Source of the DNA: Candidatus Desulfosporosinus nitrosoreducens
Lineage (GTDB): Bacteria; Bacillota; Desulfitobacteriia; Desulfitobacteriales; Desulfitobacteriaceae
NCBI RefSeq assembly: GCF_030954495.1
Contig: NZ_JAVHUW010000064.1
Span: forward strand, 62,001-126,000
Direction: 5' to 3'
DNA: 64,000 bases
Shown: positions 27,323 through 36,344 of the stretch, one piece after another
Layout of the letters: each line of letters begins with the position of its first letter
How positions within the stretch are numbered: the first letter of the stretch is position 1
Notes under the pieces: model-generated
Database searches by the model: none
What the model was told of the DNA's origin: nothing
Seen by the model: only the letters and a program-made list of their open reading frames with translations
Translations under genes and position numbers: made by a program

Positions 27323-29872
27323 TTAGAAAATGATTCGTTGAGGCCATTTGACATCAGGGTCCAAGGGCTTGGCATATTTCTCAAGCTTAACATTACAGGA
27401 ATTGAATCCGGTGTGTCCCTGCCCTGTAGGAATGTGTCCGTCAAGTATTCCGGTACAACCGGCTTTATCCACTCCGGCCTGCTCATCCATTTCTATCCAG
27501 GCCCCTTCTCCCAAAGCGACAACACCCGGCATGATGCGTTCTGTAACCATAGCGGGGCGAATAACCGAGCCGTGGCGGCTGCTTACTTTAACGATGTCAT
27601 TATTTTTGATTCCCATTTTTTCAGCATCATTTGTATTTATTCTAAGTTCCTGGGGAAAAGCTTCCCGCAGCCAGGGCACATTGTCCAGCGTAGAGTGGGA
27701 ACGCCTGAAATAATGGATAGTAATCACTTGGAAAGGATAGCCATTCTTGGCGCCATCCTCATACCCTTCACGCGGAGGATCATACTTCGGTATAGGAGAC
27801 TTTGTCGTAAAGCCAACCTTTTCGATAGCCTTGGCCAGAGAATCGCAATAGATTTCAAATTTTCCGCTCGGAGTCGCCAATTTTTTCCCGGCCGGATCTG
27901 CCCGGAAATCCACGAAGCTCGTGAATTCCAACTTATCTCCGGGCGATCTGGGGACTTGGTAAATTCCTTTTTCCTTGAATTCCTTATACGATATACGCCC
28001 TGTCTGAGGAGCTCCCTGAGCCCCAAGCTCCTTGATATCGTCAGCCGTCAACGTGACTAACTTCTCATAACCCGAGCCGTCAGTTTTCATGACCATTGCC
28101 CCGGCAATTTGGTTGTAGAGGGCTTGTGCTTCAGAAATAGGGTTAACGATCTTAGGATCTACTCCGAGACGTTTAGCCAATTCCGTAGCAATCCACATGT
28201 CGCTTTTTGCTTCAAACAATGGTTTCATAATCTGACGATAATAGATGAGGATTTCACGGTTTCCGGTCAATAAGCCGCCAAGACTTTCCCACTGAGAGAT
28301 AACAGGCAAAACAACGTCAGAGTATCTGGCATCTGTAGTCAAAAATAAATTTTGAGCAAGAGAGAATTCCACTTTGCGGTGCGCTTCAATTCCCAGAGTA
28401 GCGCCCGCTCTCTGATTGATGGTGTGCCCAAACCAGTCCCAAATCATCTGGATATTGACATCTTTTACGTTCCCTTTACTTTCCGTGTACTTGCCGTGCA
28501 GAACCGCACTCCACATTTCTCCGCTGTTAATACTGCTCTTCAAGGGGTTTTTAACTGTCGGGATACCATTGTTGCCCGGCTTAACTAAAGCCGGCCCGGC
28601 GTTGGTCGAAGAATTGTGCATATTTGGACTAACTCCCGCACCCGGAATCCCAACATTGCCTGTCATTAAACCTAAGGTTATCATGGCATGCGGCAAATGC
28701 TCGCCATTATTAATTCGGGCCGGGGCGCCGCCGGAAATGATCGCGGCAGGTTTGGTCGTCGCATACTCTTGGGCAAACTCACGAATGGTCTCGGCACTTA
28801 AGCCGCAAATTTGAGAAGCCCATTCAGGCGTCTTAGGTGTTCCATCGTAAGTACCTAAGAGATAATCTTTAAAATTATCTTTAGGATCTGCTCCTTCCGG
28901 CATATGATCGGCATCAAAGCCCAGGCAGCAATTGTCCAGGAACTTTTGATCCAATAAATTATTCGTCAAGATATGATAGGCCATCCCCAAAATAAGGGTT
29001 GTATCCGTAGCAGGCCGAATCGGCAGCCACTTATCCGCTAGGACTCTGGCCGACTCCGAATATAAAGGATCAATAACGATAAATTTCGCTCCCGCTTTTT
29101 TAGCCTGCAAATAGTTGAAGGTGGGAAGTCCTTGACTGGACTGAGCGGGATTGGCGCCCCAAAGAATAATCAGCTTGGACTGGCGCAATCTGAAGCGATC
29201 GTTTCCCGACGCTGCTCCGGTATCGGCAATTCCCGTTACCTGCTGCCAAACGACAGGCCATGCTCCCCAGGAAACACTCCCCCAGCGCTCGGTGCATCCT
29301 CCATAGGCATTGAGCACCCGAAGGGGTTCCAAACCGCCGCCCGAACCGCCGACCGGCGCGAAAATGCTCACATTCCCATATTTTCCCTTAATACGTTTAA
29401 TTTCACTTGCCACGATATCCAAAGCTTCATCCCAGGAAATGCGCACCCATTCATCGTTACCCCGAAGCTCTTTTTTACCGCCCCCGGGTTCCCAATTTTT
29501 TCTCTTCATCGGATACTTAAGGCGATCTGCTCCCATGACCATTTTTCGATGGGAACGGCCGCGGGCACATCCTCTTTGCTGCGGATAATCCGGGCTGTCT
29601 TGATGTGTATCATCCGTTTTTTGACGAATTGCCACACCTTCCACGACATAGGCCTTATTTAGGCAGCGTCCGCCGCAGTTATGCCAGCAAGCGGCGGTAA
29701 TCCACTCTCCTTGTTCATTGGCCAACTCTGCCGCCCTGTCCGAATCTACTTTTTGCAACCCGCAACCTGGTAAGGTTACCGCTGCTACGGCTCCAACTGC
29801 CAAGGTTGCTGTTGCACCGAGAAAAGACCTTCTACTCATGACATAGTTTCTAGCTTTCTCGATTAAACTCAT
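27323..29872 (-). CDS. dmsA: Tat-exported molybdopterin oxidoreductase, DmsA-like
   Basis: An 849-residue catalytic subunit. A twin-arginine signal (SRRSFLGA, residues 13-20) is followed by a hydrophobic stretch and LPGC, which may make it lipid-anchored. The 4Fe-4S motif has cysteines at 62, 66 and 70 (CWHNCGGRC) and near 99. The molybdenum-ligand region reads GSVSWGAW, compatible with serine ligation as in DMSO reductase. The C-terminal molybdopterin-binding part ends near GHTGFNSCNVKLEKYAKP. It should reduce an external acceptor such as DMSO or another N- or S-oxide using menaquinol. TMAO would fit the local trimethylamine genes, but the substrate cannot be read. Confidence 0.93.
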   Translation of the reverse strand: MSLIEKARNYVMSRRSFLGATATLAVGAVAAVTLPGCGLQKVDSDRAAELANEQGEWITAACWHNCGGRCLNKAYVVEGVAIRQKTDDTHQDSPDYPQQRGCARGRSHRKMVMGADRLKYPMKRKNWEPGGGKKELRGNDEWVRISWDEALDIVASEIKRIKGKYGNVSIFAPVGGSGGGLEPLRVLNAYGGCTERWGSVSWGAWPVVWQQVTGIADTGAASGNDRFRLRQSKLIILWGANPAQSSQGLPTFNYLQAKKAGAKFIVIDPLYSESARVLADKWLPIRPATDTTLILGMAYHILTNNLLDQKFLDNCCLGFDADHMPEGADPKDNFKDYLLGTYDGTPKTPEWASQICGLSAETIREFAQEYATTKPAAIISGGAPARINNGEHLPHAMITLGLMTGNVGIPGAGVSPNMHNSSTNAGPALVKPGNNGIPTVKNPLKSSINSGEMWSAVLHGKYTESKGNVKDVNIQMIWDWFGHTINQRAGATLGIEAHRKVEFSLAQNLFLTTDARYSDVVLPVISQWESLGGLLTGNREILIYYRQIMKPLFEAKSDMWIATELAKRLGVDPKIVNPISEAQALYNQIAGAMVMKTDGSGYEKLVTLTADDIKELGAQGAPQTGRISYKEFKEKGIYQVPRSPGDKLEFTSFVDFRADPAGKKLATPSGKFEIYCDSLAKAIEKVGFTTKSPIPKYDPPREGYEDGAKNGYPFQVITIHYFRRSHSTLDNVPWLREAFPQELRINTNDAEKMGIKNNDIVKVSSRHGSVIRPAMVTERIMPGVVALGEGAWIEMDEQAGVDKAGCTGILDGHIPTGQGHTGFNSCNVKLEKYAKPLDPDVKWPQRIIF

Positions 29873-30354
29873 AGTTTCACCCCCACGAATTGTAGAAAAA
29901 CTAATAATATTTCTAAAAGCTCCTTAAGAGCTATTAGCCTGGAATTAGGTACGCCCACTTAAGCATTTGCCGTTCCCGGATAATTCTGGGCGCAGAACCT
30001 GAAGTACCGCCTCATAGGCTGGGCGAACCCTTTTTCGAAAACAGGCTTGGAGAAAATTTAGGTGGTTGATCGAATTTGCTTTTGTGCTTTTTTTATCATA
30101 TTCGGTAAAGCTAATCATTAGCCAATCATCAATTAAACGATCTGCAAATTTTAGGGAGAGAAAAATTTATCGCGGTTAAAATTAGCTTTAAACGGTCCAC
30201 TTTAAGGGATTTTAAAAAGATGTTAGTAGTTAGTTGTCATACAACTAACTACTAACATCTTATCATTACGCCTTTTTTCGTGTCAATATAACTTTTAAAT
30301 CAATTTATCGACAAATAGAAAAAAGCCCCAATGATTTCGCAATATTTCCAATCA
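29873..30354. other. Gene-free spacer upstream of dmsA
   Basis: The 482 bases carry the dmsA ribosome site and promoter region and the 21-bp palindrome at 30217-30261. A weak hairpin with T6 at about 30320-30356 overlaps the GntR stop and may terminate that gene. No coding region is convincing. Confidence 0.6.
30217..30261. promoter_or_regulatory. Perfect 21-bp palindrome with FadR/GntR-type core
   Basis: Two perfect 21-base arms flank CAT; the centre TTGTCATACAA (30234-30244) fits the TNGTNNNACNA consensus of FCD-type GntR regulators. It lies between the GntR gene and dmsA, about 345 bases before dmsA. On the minus strand TTTTT follows the stem, so a terminator role is also possible. Confidence 0.6.
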
Positions 30355-31077
30355 TTAGAGCTGATTATTTTTCTTACTAAACATAGCCAATTTGGCATTG
30401 ATCATAGCAAGATAGGCTTTTAAAGCTAGGGCGGCATCGCGATTTTTTAAACCCTGAACGATATTAAAATGTTCATCGTCTTCAATGGCCTTTGGTATGC
30501 CGTCAACTTCCCAGCTTTCTTTTACAGTTAATTGATAGTGAACAAATAATAGATCGCGCAGATTGTCAAAGATGCTAATGAACATACTGTTCTTGGACAT
30601 GTCAAAAAGGCATTTATGAAATTGAATGTCCAGATAAAAGTACTCCTCCAGATCCGATTTTTCAGACGCCAGGCACATTTGTAAATAGGTACCTTCAAGT
30701 TTTTGAATTTCCTCATCACTAGTCCGTTCAACTGCCAGGCGGATGACTTCGCTTTCCAAAGCCTTTCTAAATTCCAGGATTTCAATCTGGTTTTTAGGCT
30801 GCATAATAATGGGGACAAGTTCTCTTAAATAGGCTCCGGGCGTGAACTCTTTGACATACGTACCTTCGCCTACTTTTGCTTCGAGTAAACCCAAAGTAAT
30901 CATTTTTTTTAGGGCTACTCTTACGGATACCCGACTAATACCGAATAACGAAGCCAGTTGATGTTCTGAAGGAATCTTATCCCCCGGGACCCAGTCACCC
31001 TTGATGATTTTATCCAATAATTGGTTATACACAAGTTCCGATACACTGTCTCTGCAGATTTTCGTTATATTTTCCAT
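30355..31077 (-). CDS. GntR-family regulator with FCD (FadR-like) domain
   Basis: A 240-residue protein from the ATG at 31077 (AAGG five bases upstream); a longer form from 31113 lacks a site. The winged helix (about 15-75) contains IPSEHQLASLFGISRVSVRVALKKM. The C-terminal FCD domain carries the metal-binding pattern with EEYFYLDIQFHKCL and the later histidines near NKDD-like DDEHFNIVQGL. FCD regulators usually sense small carboxylic acids. It lies upstream of the dms operon in the same direction and probably controls it through the palindrome at 30217-30261. Confidence 0.92.
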   Translation of the reverse strand: MENITKICRDSVSELVYNQLLDKIIKGDWVPGDKIPSEHQLASLFGISRVSVRVALKKMITLGLLEAKVGEGTYVKEFTPGAYLRELVPIIMQPKNQIEILEFRKALESEVIRLAVERTSDEEIQKLEGTYLQMCLASEKSDLEEYFYLDIQFHKCLFDMSKNSMFISIFDNLRDLLFVHYQLTVKESWEVDGIPKAIEDDEHFNIVQGLKNRDAALALKAYLAMINAKLAMFSKKNNQL

Positions 31078-31318
31078 ATCCACCTTACCTAAAATCGAAG
31101 TAATATCCTTCATTTAGACGTAATTATAATAGCATTGAATTCCCTTCTATTCAACAAACACCTCCAGAAAATAATCCAGCAGAAGACATTTGGCCTGAGC
31201 TCAGGTTAGAGCGGATCTTCTAAATAAAGTCATGGTCAAAGCACCTGCTCTCAGACAGCAGACGAGGGGAACGCCCATATGGACATAGCAATTAGCCCCG
31301 GCAATCCCCGGAAAAGTA

Positions 31319-31373
31319 TAAAAATGGAATTCAACTTCGGGCCGCATTGACCTGAAGTTGAATTCCATTTTTA
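31319..31373 (-). terminator. Bidirectional-type terminator after flavodoxin gene
   Basis: A 20-bp stem built on AAAATGGAATTCAACTTC and its complement closes a ten-base loop, and T-runs follow on both strands. It lies 18 bases past the flavodoxin stop at 31391. Confidence 0.85.
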
Positions 31374-31390
31374 TTCTTGTTTTCTGTAAT

Positions 31391-31864
31391 TCAGATAATT
31401 ATTTTCAGCCAATCTTTTATCTTTGATTCCGGGGTGCGTAACCTGTCTTCATCAAACTTAATATCTAATCCGGTTTTTATAACAGCTCCCGCACAGGCTT
31501 CTTTTAAGTCCTTAAAGGTGTGTCCAAGCCAACCACCGTTGGTAACAAAAGGATAAATTGTCTTGCCGGTCAAATCGTTCTGTGAAAGGACTGTTCTGAC
31601 TGCCGGGGCAAACGTGTACCACCAGACAGGGGTTCCCAGAACAATCCGGTTATAAGCCGCAATATTTGCTTTAAAATGCTTGATTTCCGGCATAAAACCA
31701 CTTTCTACTTCCTGCTTCCCCTGCTTTACAACCGAATTATAATCGTCGCTGTAGGGCTTTACGGTTTCGATTTCTTCTAAATCGCCGCCAATCTCATTTT
31801 GAATCATCTGAGCGACGGTTCTGGTGTTGCCACCGTAAGAATAATATAAAATCAAGGTTTTCAT
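31391..31864 (-). CDS. Flavodoxin family protein
   Basis: A 157-residue protein with the FMN-phosphate loop YYSYGGNTRTVAQMI near the N-terminus and the later VLGTPVWWYTFAPAVRTVL and FVTNGGWLGHTF loops that hold the isoalloxazine ring. This is the NAD(P)H-dependent oxidoreductase-like branch of short flavodoxins. It ends a three-gene unit with a carboxymuconolactone-decarboxylase-like protein (12-base gap) and a cupin. A redox or detoxification role is inferred. Confidence 0.92.
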   Translation of the reverse strand: MKTLILYYSYGGNTRTVAQMIQNEIGGDLEEIETVKPYSDDYNSVVKQGKQEVESGFMPEIKHFKANIAAYNRIVLGTPVWWYTFAPAVRTVLSQNDLTGKTIYPFVTNGGWLGHTFKDLKEACAGAVIKTGLDIKFDEDRLRTPESKIKDWLKIII

Positions 31865-31876
31865 CCCTATCCTCCA

Positions 31877-32197
31877 TCAATCGGCATAGATTTCTTTCGC
31901 TATATAAAAAGCTGCCCAAGCCTTCGGCCATCCCCCATAGAAAGCAAGCTGCGTCAAAACTTCAATCATTTCTTCCTTTGTTACGCCATTCTCTTTAGCC
32001 CTTTGAATATGGCTTTGCAAAGAACTGTCCACAATCCCGCTTGCCACCAGGGCGGAAACGGTGATCAGACTTCTGTCTCTGGGAGAGAGCTGTTCCTCCC
32101 GCGACCAGACCTGGCCGAAGAGGACATCATCATTCAACTCTGCAAATTTTGGTGCGAAATTGCCCAAAATATCTCTTCCGGCTGTAACCTTCTTCAT
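31877..32197 (-). CDS. Carboxymuconolactone decarboxylase-like protein (AhpD fold)
   Basis: A 106-residue protein from the ATG at 32197 (GGGAGG site); the longer frame adds unmatched residues. It carries LSPRDRSLITVSALVASGIVDSSLQSHIQRAKENGVTKEE-type sequence over about residues 40-80, typical of the family, with a catalytic-like histidine in SHIQRA. It lacks the CxxC of true AhpD, so peroxidase support is unlikely. It lies between a cupin and a flavodoxin gene, a frequent arrangement in anaerobes. Confidence 0.9.
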   Translation of the reverse strand: MKKVTAGRDILGNFAPKFAELNDDVLFGQVWSREEQLSPRDRSLITVSALVASGIVDSSLQSHIQRAKENGVTKEEMIEVLTQLAFYGGWPKAWAAFYIAKEIYAD

Positions 32198-32223
32198 GGA
32201 ACAATCCTCCCTATTGTATATTT

Positions 32224-32628
32224 TTACTTCAATTTGCTGTATGCTTCGTCGCTGACCGCTTCCAGCCATTCGTTAGAAGCACCTTTCGCCGGGACTTCAA
32301 CGGCGAGATGGGCAAACCAACCGTCCGGCGCGGCGCCGTGCCAATGTTTAACCTCCGGCGGGATGTTGACGACATCGCCGGGGTGCAGTTCCTGCGCCGG
32401 TTTGCCCCATTCCTGATAATATCCCCGTCCGGCTGTCACTAATAAAATTTGCCCGCCTTGGTGATGGATATGCCAGTTGTTGCGGCAACCCGGTTCAAAG
32501 GTCACATTGCCAATCGTCACGCCTGTTGTGGACAGCATATTCAGGTAGCTTTGTCCGACAAAATATTTTGCATAGGCCTCATTCTTTTCCCCGGTGGGGA
32601 ACACGCTTGAAAACTTTTCCCTCATCAT
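32224..32628 (-). CDS. Small cupin-domain protein
   Basis: A 134-residue single-domain cupin. The first cupin motif reads NWHIHHQGGQILLVTAGRGYYQ and the second PPEVKHWHGAAPDG, giving histidines and a glutamine or glutamate able to bind a metal. Proteins of this form are often paired with carboxymuconolactone-decarboxylase-like proteins. It is the first gene of the unit ending at 31391. Confidence 0.91.
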   Translation of the reverse strand: MMREKFSSVFPTGEKNEAYAKYFVGQSYLNMLSTTGVTIGNVTFEPGCRNNWHIHHQGGQILLVTAGRGYYQEWGKPAQELHPGDVVNIPPEVKHWHGAAPDGWFAHLAVEVPAKGASNEWLEAVSDEAYSKLK

Positions 32629-32805
32629 TTAAACCCTTCCTTTCCGCTCATTTGTGAGTACATACTTTTGAAAACTCATTTTTCTTCTCCTTGACTGAAG
32701 AATTGTATGCTGGCTATTACAAGGCAAATACGAGCTTGCTTAAAGTATGCAACTTAAAGCTAACTTTAAGTCAATACCTTTCCTGAAAAAAAGTAAATAA
32801 ACGCT

Positions 32806-32857
32806 AAAGCAGCCAAGGGATGTCTGCCTGAAAGCGGCACACACCCCTTGGCTGCTT
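32806..32857 (-). terminator. GC-rich hairpin after DUF1287 gene
   Basis: AAGCAGCCAAGGG pairs with CCCTTGGCTGCTT just past the stop at 32859. Only a short T-run follows on the minus strand, so termination strength is uncertain. Confidence 0.55.
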
Positions 32858-32858
32858 A

Positions 32859-33557
32859 TCAATCGAGCTTAGGAAAGCGAAAATGTCCGGTAATTTTCGA
32901 AGGCCAACTTTGCAGCTGGTCCGTCTCACTGGGCGTGGGACCCGCATTATGCAAGATATAGGGCACACCGTCTTGACGGCGTTTATCCGAAATGATAGCA
33001 ATATGCTCGTGGGGGATGTCAAAGGTGACGATGTCCCCTGGCTGCCACTGGTAAAGATTTTCAACGTCACCGGGCTTTATATCCTTAGTCAGCTCCATAC
33101 CGTTCCTTCGCAAAAAGACAATTAGGTTAGGAACCCGCCGGAAATCGATGTTTGGATCGGGACTGCCCGCTACCCGAGGATATTTTGCGGAGTTTTCGCG
33201 GATGTCTTTGTCAACCAAGGCCTTTAAATCATAGCCCGCATCCCGCATCGCCCTCCAGACTACGTCCGTACACACCCCTTCATTGTCCGGCGGATAGCCT
33301 CCCTGATAATAGGCACTGCGGTACCGGGGCTTTCTTTTGACTTCCGCCCTTGCCCCGTTAACAATATCTTGCAAATCATTAACACCGTCGTTATCTTTAT
33401 CGCTTGAACAAGAAATATTGGGGATATGTACAGACTGTCCGAAGGGCAGCTTATCTCCCCAATTCAAGCGGCCAATACCGGCTCCTATGCCTAAAGCTAA
33501 AACAATTAAGCTTACAAGGATAATGCTTCGTTTGTAAAACCTTTTCAGACTCTCCAC
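32859..33557 (-). CDS. DUF1287 family secreted/anchored protein
   Basis: A 232-residue protein with an N-terminal membrane anchor (about 10-30). The conserved DUF1287 segments are present: GVCTDVVWRAMRDAGYDL, NIDFRRVPNLIVFL, and WQPGDIVTFDIPHEHIAIIS. The cysteine and histidine fit an NlpC/P60-like fold, so a cell-wall amidase or peptidase role is possible. The start is a GTG with a weak site. It is flanked by a hairpin downstream and a LysR gene upstream on the same strand. Function is not established for the family. Confidence 0.9.
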   Translation of the reverse strand: MESLKRFYKRSIILVSLIVLALGIGAGIGRLNWGDKLPFGQSVHIPNISCSSDKDNDGVNDLQDIVNGARAEVKRKPRYRSAYYQGGYPPDNEGVCTDVVWRAMRDAGYDLKALVDKDIRENSAKYPRVAGSPDPNIDFRRVPNLIVFLRRNGMELTKDIKPGDVENLYQWQPGDIVTFDIPHEHIAIISDKRRQDGVPYILHNAGPTPSETDQLQSWPSKITGHFRFPKLD

Positions 33558-33587
33558 CCCGCTGCCCTAAAATAACTAAATAATAAA

Positions 33588-33618
33588 GAAGGCAGTCATA
33601 GTTTATTATGACTACCTT
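33588..33618 (-). terminator. Weak terminator hairpin after LysR gene
   Basis: AAGGCAGTCATA pairs with TATGACTACCTT (one mismatch) around a short loop, followed on the minus strand by TCTTTATTATTT. It lies about 90 bases past the LysR stop. Confidence 0.4.
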
Positions 33619-33705
33619 AACTCCATTCCACATCTGTCCCTTATTTCCTGCCCTTGAACACAGCTCCATAAAATATTCAGCAGCCCTCATGAGCCTTTAA
33701 CAAAC

Positions 33706-34674
33706 TTATTTTGAGGTTAGCAAATGCAGCTTATTGGCTGATTTGTCTAATTCATAAAAATCTCTGCTTAGAATGTCCTCAATTAATTTATGATCGTGGA
33801 GTAAGCCGATTAATACGCTTTCCTCTTTGCTCTGAGCAACATGAGCATCTGTGAGGATATTCAAATCCTGATAAAGGGGGGCATCTTGAATTTTTAAGAG
33901 TTTAAAGATGTGCTGTTCGCTTTCCTTAGTCACCGTTAGGGAGGAGATAATGGTAATTCCCAGCCCAGCCGCAACAACTTGCTTGATGGCGTGGGTACTT
34001 CCCAATTCCATACTTATCGTCAATTGATCAGGGTCCAGCCCTTTCTCCCTCAGCGCGTTCTCTATGGCTTCGCGGGGTCCGGAGCCTTCCTCCCTTGTCA
34101 CGAGACGTTCATGAGAAAGTTCTTCCAAGCTAATGCTTTTCCTTGCTGCCCAAGGGTGGAAATAAGGAACCACCACGACTAGCTCATCCTGCCAAAAACT
34201 TTCTACGTTAAGACCATTATGTTCATAGACTGATCCTTCGACTAGGCCAATATGTATTTTTCTTTCGATGAGATCTTGAGAAATAGACTCCGTATTGGCG
34301 ATCTTTACTTTAAACTCAACGTCAGGATAAGTTTTGAACAAAAACGCTAAAATATTGGGAAGAATATATTCTCCAATGGTTAAAGCTGAACTGAGGTAAA
34401 TCACTTTTTTGTGGTCTTTAACCAGGGCGTTTATCTGTTCTTTGGCTCTTGCCAGAATATTGAGAGCCTTGCGAACATGCTCATAAAAGATTTCTCCTTC
34501 TTTAGTCAGTGTGACTCCTTTATTAGTGCGGTCAAAAAAGCGTGCACCAAATTCATTTTCCAGATTCTGAATCTGCAAGGTTATACTGGGTTGACTCATG
34601 TGGAGTTTCTTCGCCGCTAAGGTTATGTTTTTAGTTTCGGCCACCTCTTTAAAGACTTGCAAGTATTGTTCCAT
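33706..34674 (-). CDS. LysR-family transcriptional regulator
   Basis: A 322-residue regulator with an N-terminal winged helix (TKNITLAAKKLHMSQPSITLQIQNLENEFG) and a periplasmic-binding-like effector domain (about 95-300). An AAAGGAG site precedes the ATG. It resembles CysL/CbbR-type members but the target is not evident; it faces the DUF1287 gene rather than diverging from an operon. The C-terminal extension past residue 295 is longer than usual. Confidence 0.92.
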   Translation of the reverse strand: MEQYLQVFKEVAETKNITLAAKKLHMSQPSITLQIQNLENEFGARFFDRTNKGVTLTKEGEIFYEHVRKALNILARAKEQINALVKDHKKVIYLSSALTIGEYILPNILAFLFKTYPDVEFKVKIANTESISQDLIERKIHIGLVEGSVYEHNGLNVESFWQDELVVVVPYFHPWAARKSISLEELSHERLVTREEGSGPREAIENALREKGLDPDQLTISMELGSTHAIKQVVAAGLGITIISSLTVTKESEQHIFKLLKIQDAPLYQDLNILTDAHVAQSKEESVLIGLLHDHKLIEDILSRDFYELDKSANKLHLLTSK

Positions 34675-34933
34675 TTAAAGTGCTTCTCCTTTCCAAGCCC
34701 CTTTCTATTATTTTAAAAAGGGCTTTCATCATCTTGAAACAAAAGCTTCCCTATAACGAGTATTTTTCCGAATGGATTTGTCTTTAAGCAACCATTTTGG
34801 AGTTTTTAGAGCTGTTTACAGTGTTTCACAAAGGTAGTCCTTCCCAGAACACTAAATTGTCATGTGCAGAATTAAAAAAAGTCCTAGATATCAATCTAAA
34901 ACTTTTGATTCTTTCCCGCTATATTGAAGAGAC

Positions 34934-34962
34934 AATAAAAAAAACTCGGTTTGTACCGAGCT
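34934..34962 (-). terminator. Rho-independent terminator downstream of spo0A
   Basis: On the minus strand CTCGGT, loop ACAA, ACCGAG is followed by eight T. It is a compact, strong terminator about 255 bases after the spo0A stop, with no gene between. Confidence 0.85.
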
Positions 34963-35058
34963 TGCAAAAGCCAAAGCCGTTAGCTTCACTTATGCTGACA
35001 AGAAAGTATTAGTAAGACAGGCAACTAAATGCTAACAGCGCCTTACCACAGTTTTTGG

Positions 35059-35103
35059 TGAAATTGAATGTCCGGATAAAAGTACTCCTGAGGAGCAAAA
35101 CCT
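35059..35103 (-). pseudogene. Fragment of a GntR/FCD regulator gene
   Basis: Bases 35059-35089 match 30617-30647 inside the GntR gene at 30 of 31 positions. On the minus strand the fragment encodes QEYFYPDIQFHQKLW then a stop, aligned to EEYFYLDIQFHKCLF of the intact FCD domain. Nothing else of the gene is present, so it is a decayed copy. Confidence 0.5.
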
Positions 35104-35217
35104 TGTCTACCCATTTCTTAACCTGCTTTTGCTAACTGATCTTTTTAATAGTTCAATCGCTTGATCAGCGGAGGATACCCACCACTCAGGTTCAAAAGCA
35201 AATCTTGCCTGGTTAAT

Positions 35218-36012
35218 TTACATTCTTAACTTTTCAGCCACCATAGCAATAAATTCCGAGCTGGTAGGCTTACCGCGCTCAGTGTTGATGCTGTAGCCAA
35301 AAAACTTATTAATAAAGTCTATGTTGCCACGGTCCCAGGCTAATTCAATGGCGTGCCGGATTGCTCGCTCCGCCCGAGTGGGAGTAGTTTGGTATTTATC
35401 AGCTATCAAAGGGTAAAGCTCTTTGGTTACGGCGCCTATTAGAGAAACCTCCTGGATGACACTGACGATCGCATCACGCAAATATTGATAGCCTTTTACA
35501 TGGGCGGGGACACCCATTTGATAAATCACCTTTGTTACTTCTTCCTCTAAATTTTTGACGGTGCTTTTGGCGGGCATATCGACAGCTTGAGCAATTGTAC
35601 TTTGGGGGGAGCTCATGCCAAATGAACTGATATACATAGGTTCATCGCCTAACTGCCGAATTCGTTTACCCAAGGTATCGAGGTCAAAAGGCTTTAACAT
35701 ATAATAATCAGCCCCCAGAGAAACGATTCGCTGAATTATTGCTTCCTGACCAAAAGCCGACAAGACAATAACACGAGGCCGTTGTTTCTCAAACTGCAGC
35801 TTTTCTAACACGCCTATGCCATCCAAGTGAGGCATAATTATATCCAACACTAATACGTCCGGCAGCTCACGGTAAATGACTTCCAAGGCTTCATTGCCGT
35901 GATAAGCGACACCAAGCAATTGCATATCATCTTGACTTTGAAGGTAAGATTTCAATACTTCGATTAACTCCCGGTTATCATCTGCTATTACTATTCGTAT
36001 TGGCTTGTTCAT
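35218..36012 (-). CDS. spo0A: Spo0A sporulation master regulator
   Basis: A 264-residue response regulator. The receiver has acidic residues at 11-12 and the phosphorylation site Asp57 in VLVLDIIMPHLDG, with a lysine in MLKPFD. After a linker (about 125-150) the Spo0A DNA-binding domain is unmistakable: TPTRAERAIRHAIELAW and the ending KPTSSEFIAMVAEKLRM. It controls entry into sporulation through phosphorelay input. A good AAAGGGGA site precedes the ATG. The usual neighbour spoIVB is absent on both sides, so it may be a second copy or a relocated gene. Confidence 0.96.
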   Translation of the reverse strand: MNKPIRIVIADDNRELIEVLKSYLQSQDDMQLLGVAYHGNEALEVIYRELPDVLVLDIIMPHLDGIGVLEKLQFEKQRPRVIVLSAFGQEAIIQRIVSLGADYYMLKPFDLDTLGKRIRQLGDEPMYISSFGMSSPQSTIAQAVDMPAKSTVKNLEEEVTKVIYQMGVPAHVKGYQYLRDAIVSVIQEVSLIGAVTKELYPLIADKYQTTPTRAERAIRHAIELAWDRGNIDFINKFFGYSINTERGKPTSSEFIAMVAEKLRM

Positions 36013-36344
36013 CTGTAAGGTCCCCTTTATCTTATGTTCTTATAAACTTTTTCACAAGCCTTAACTAAGAAAAACTTATTGCCTAAAATTCTTGACCAAT
36101 TAGACTCAGGTTATCTAACAACTAAACTTTTAAAGGCCAGACAATTATAAATTACTATAACCTAAAAGTATTGGAATTCCCTTTAATTATACTCTATTAT
36201 TCGACTTTTTTCATTTATTTCTTGTCTGAATATTAGCTGCTGATTCCTATTTTACGTTTTGTTTCAGAGTATTCTTTTATGTCCAGGCTTAATTTATAAA
36301 GGTCTGAATTTTTTATCTTTACTCTTTTCGCTGTAAAAGGATTG
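36013..36344. other. Spo0A upstream region
   Basis: The 332 bases between spo0A and the VanW gene hold a possible -10 TATAAT (minus strand, 36186-36191) and an AGTCGAA sequence (36200-36206) one base off a 0A box TGTCGAA. No coding region is seen. Confidence 0.5.
36185..36206 (-). promoter_or_regulatory. Possible spo0A promoter with 0A-box-like sequence
   Basis: On the minus strand AGTCGAA lies eight bases before TATAAT. The arrangement fits autoregulation by Spo0A, which binds TGTCGAA. The match is short and untested. Confidence 0.35.

Larger units (their letters stand above)
34675..35217. other. Gene-free spacer with terminator and GntR fragment
   Basis: The 543 bases hold the spo0A terminator (34934-34962) and a 31-base copy of GntR coding sequence (35059-35089). 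A 71-codon frame on the plus strand (34797-35012) overlaps the terminator, lacks a family match and is not accepted as a gene. Confidence 0.55.

Noticed and set aside
27338-28060. A 240-codon plus-strand frame inside dmsA
   Set aside because: It is antisense to a conserved catalytic subunit with full cofactor motifs; the composition is that of a shadow frame.
34797-35012. A 71-codon plus-strand frame after the LysR gene
   Set aside because: It spans the spo0A terminator and resembles no protein family.
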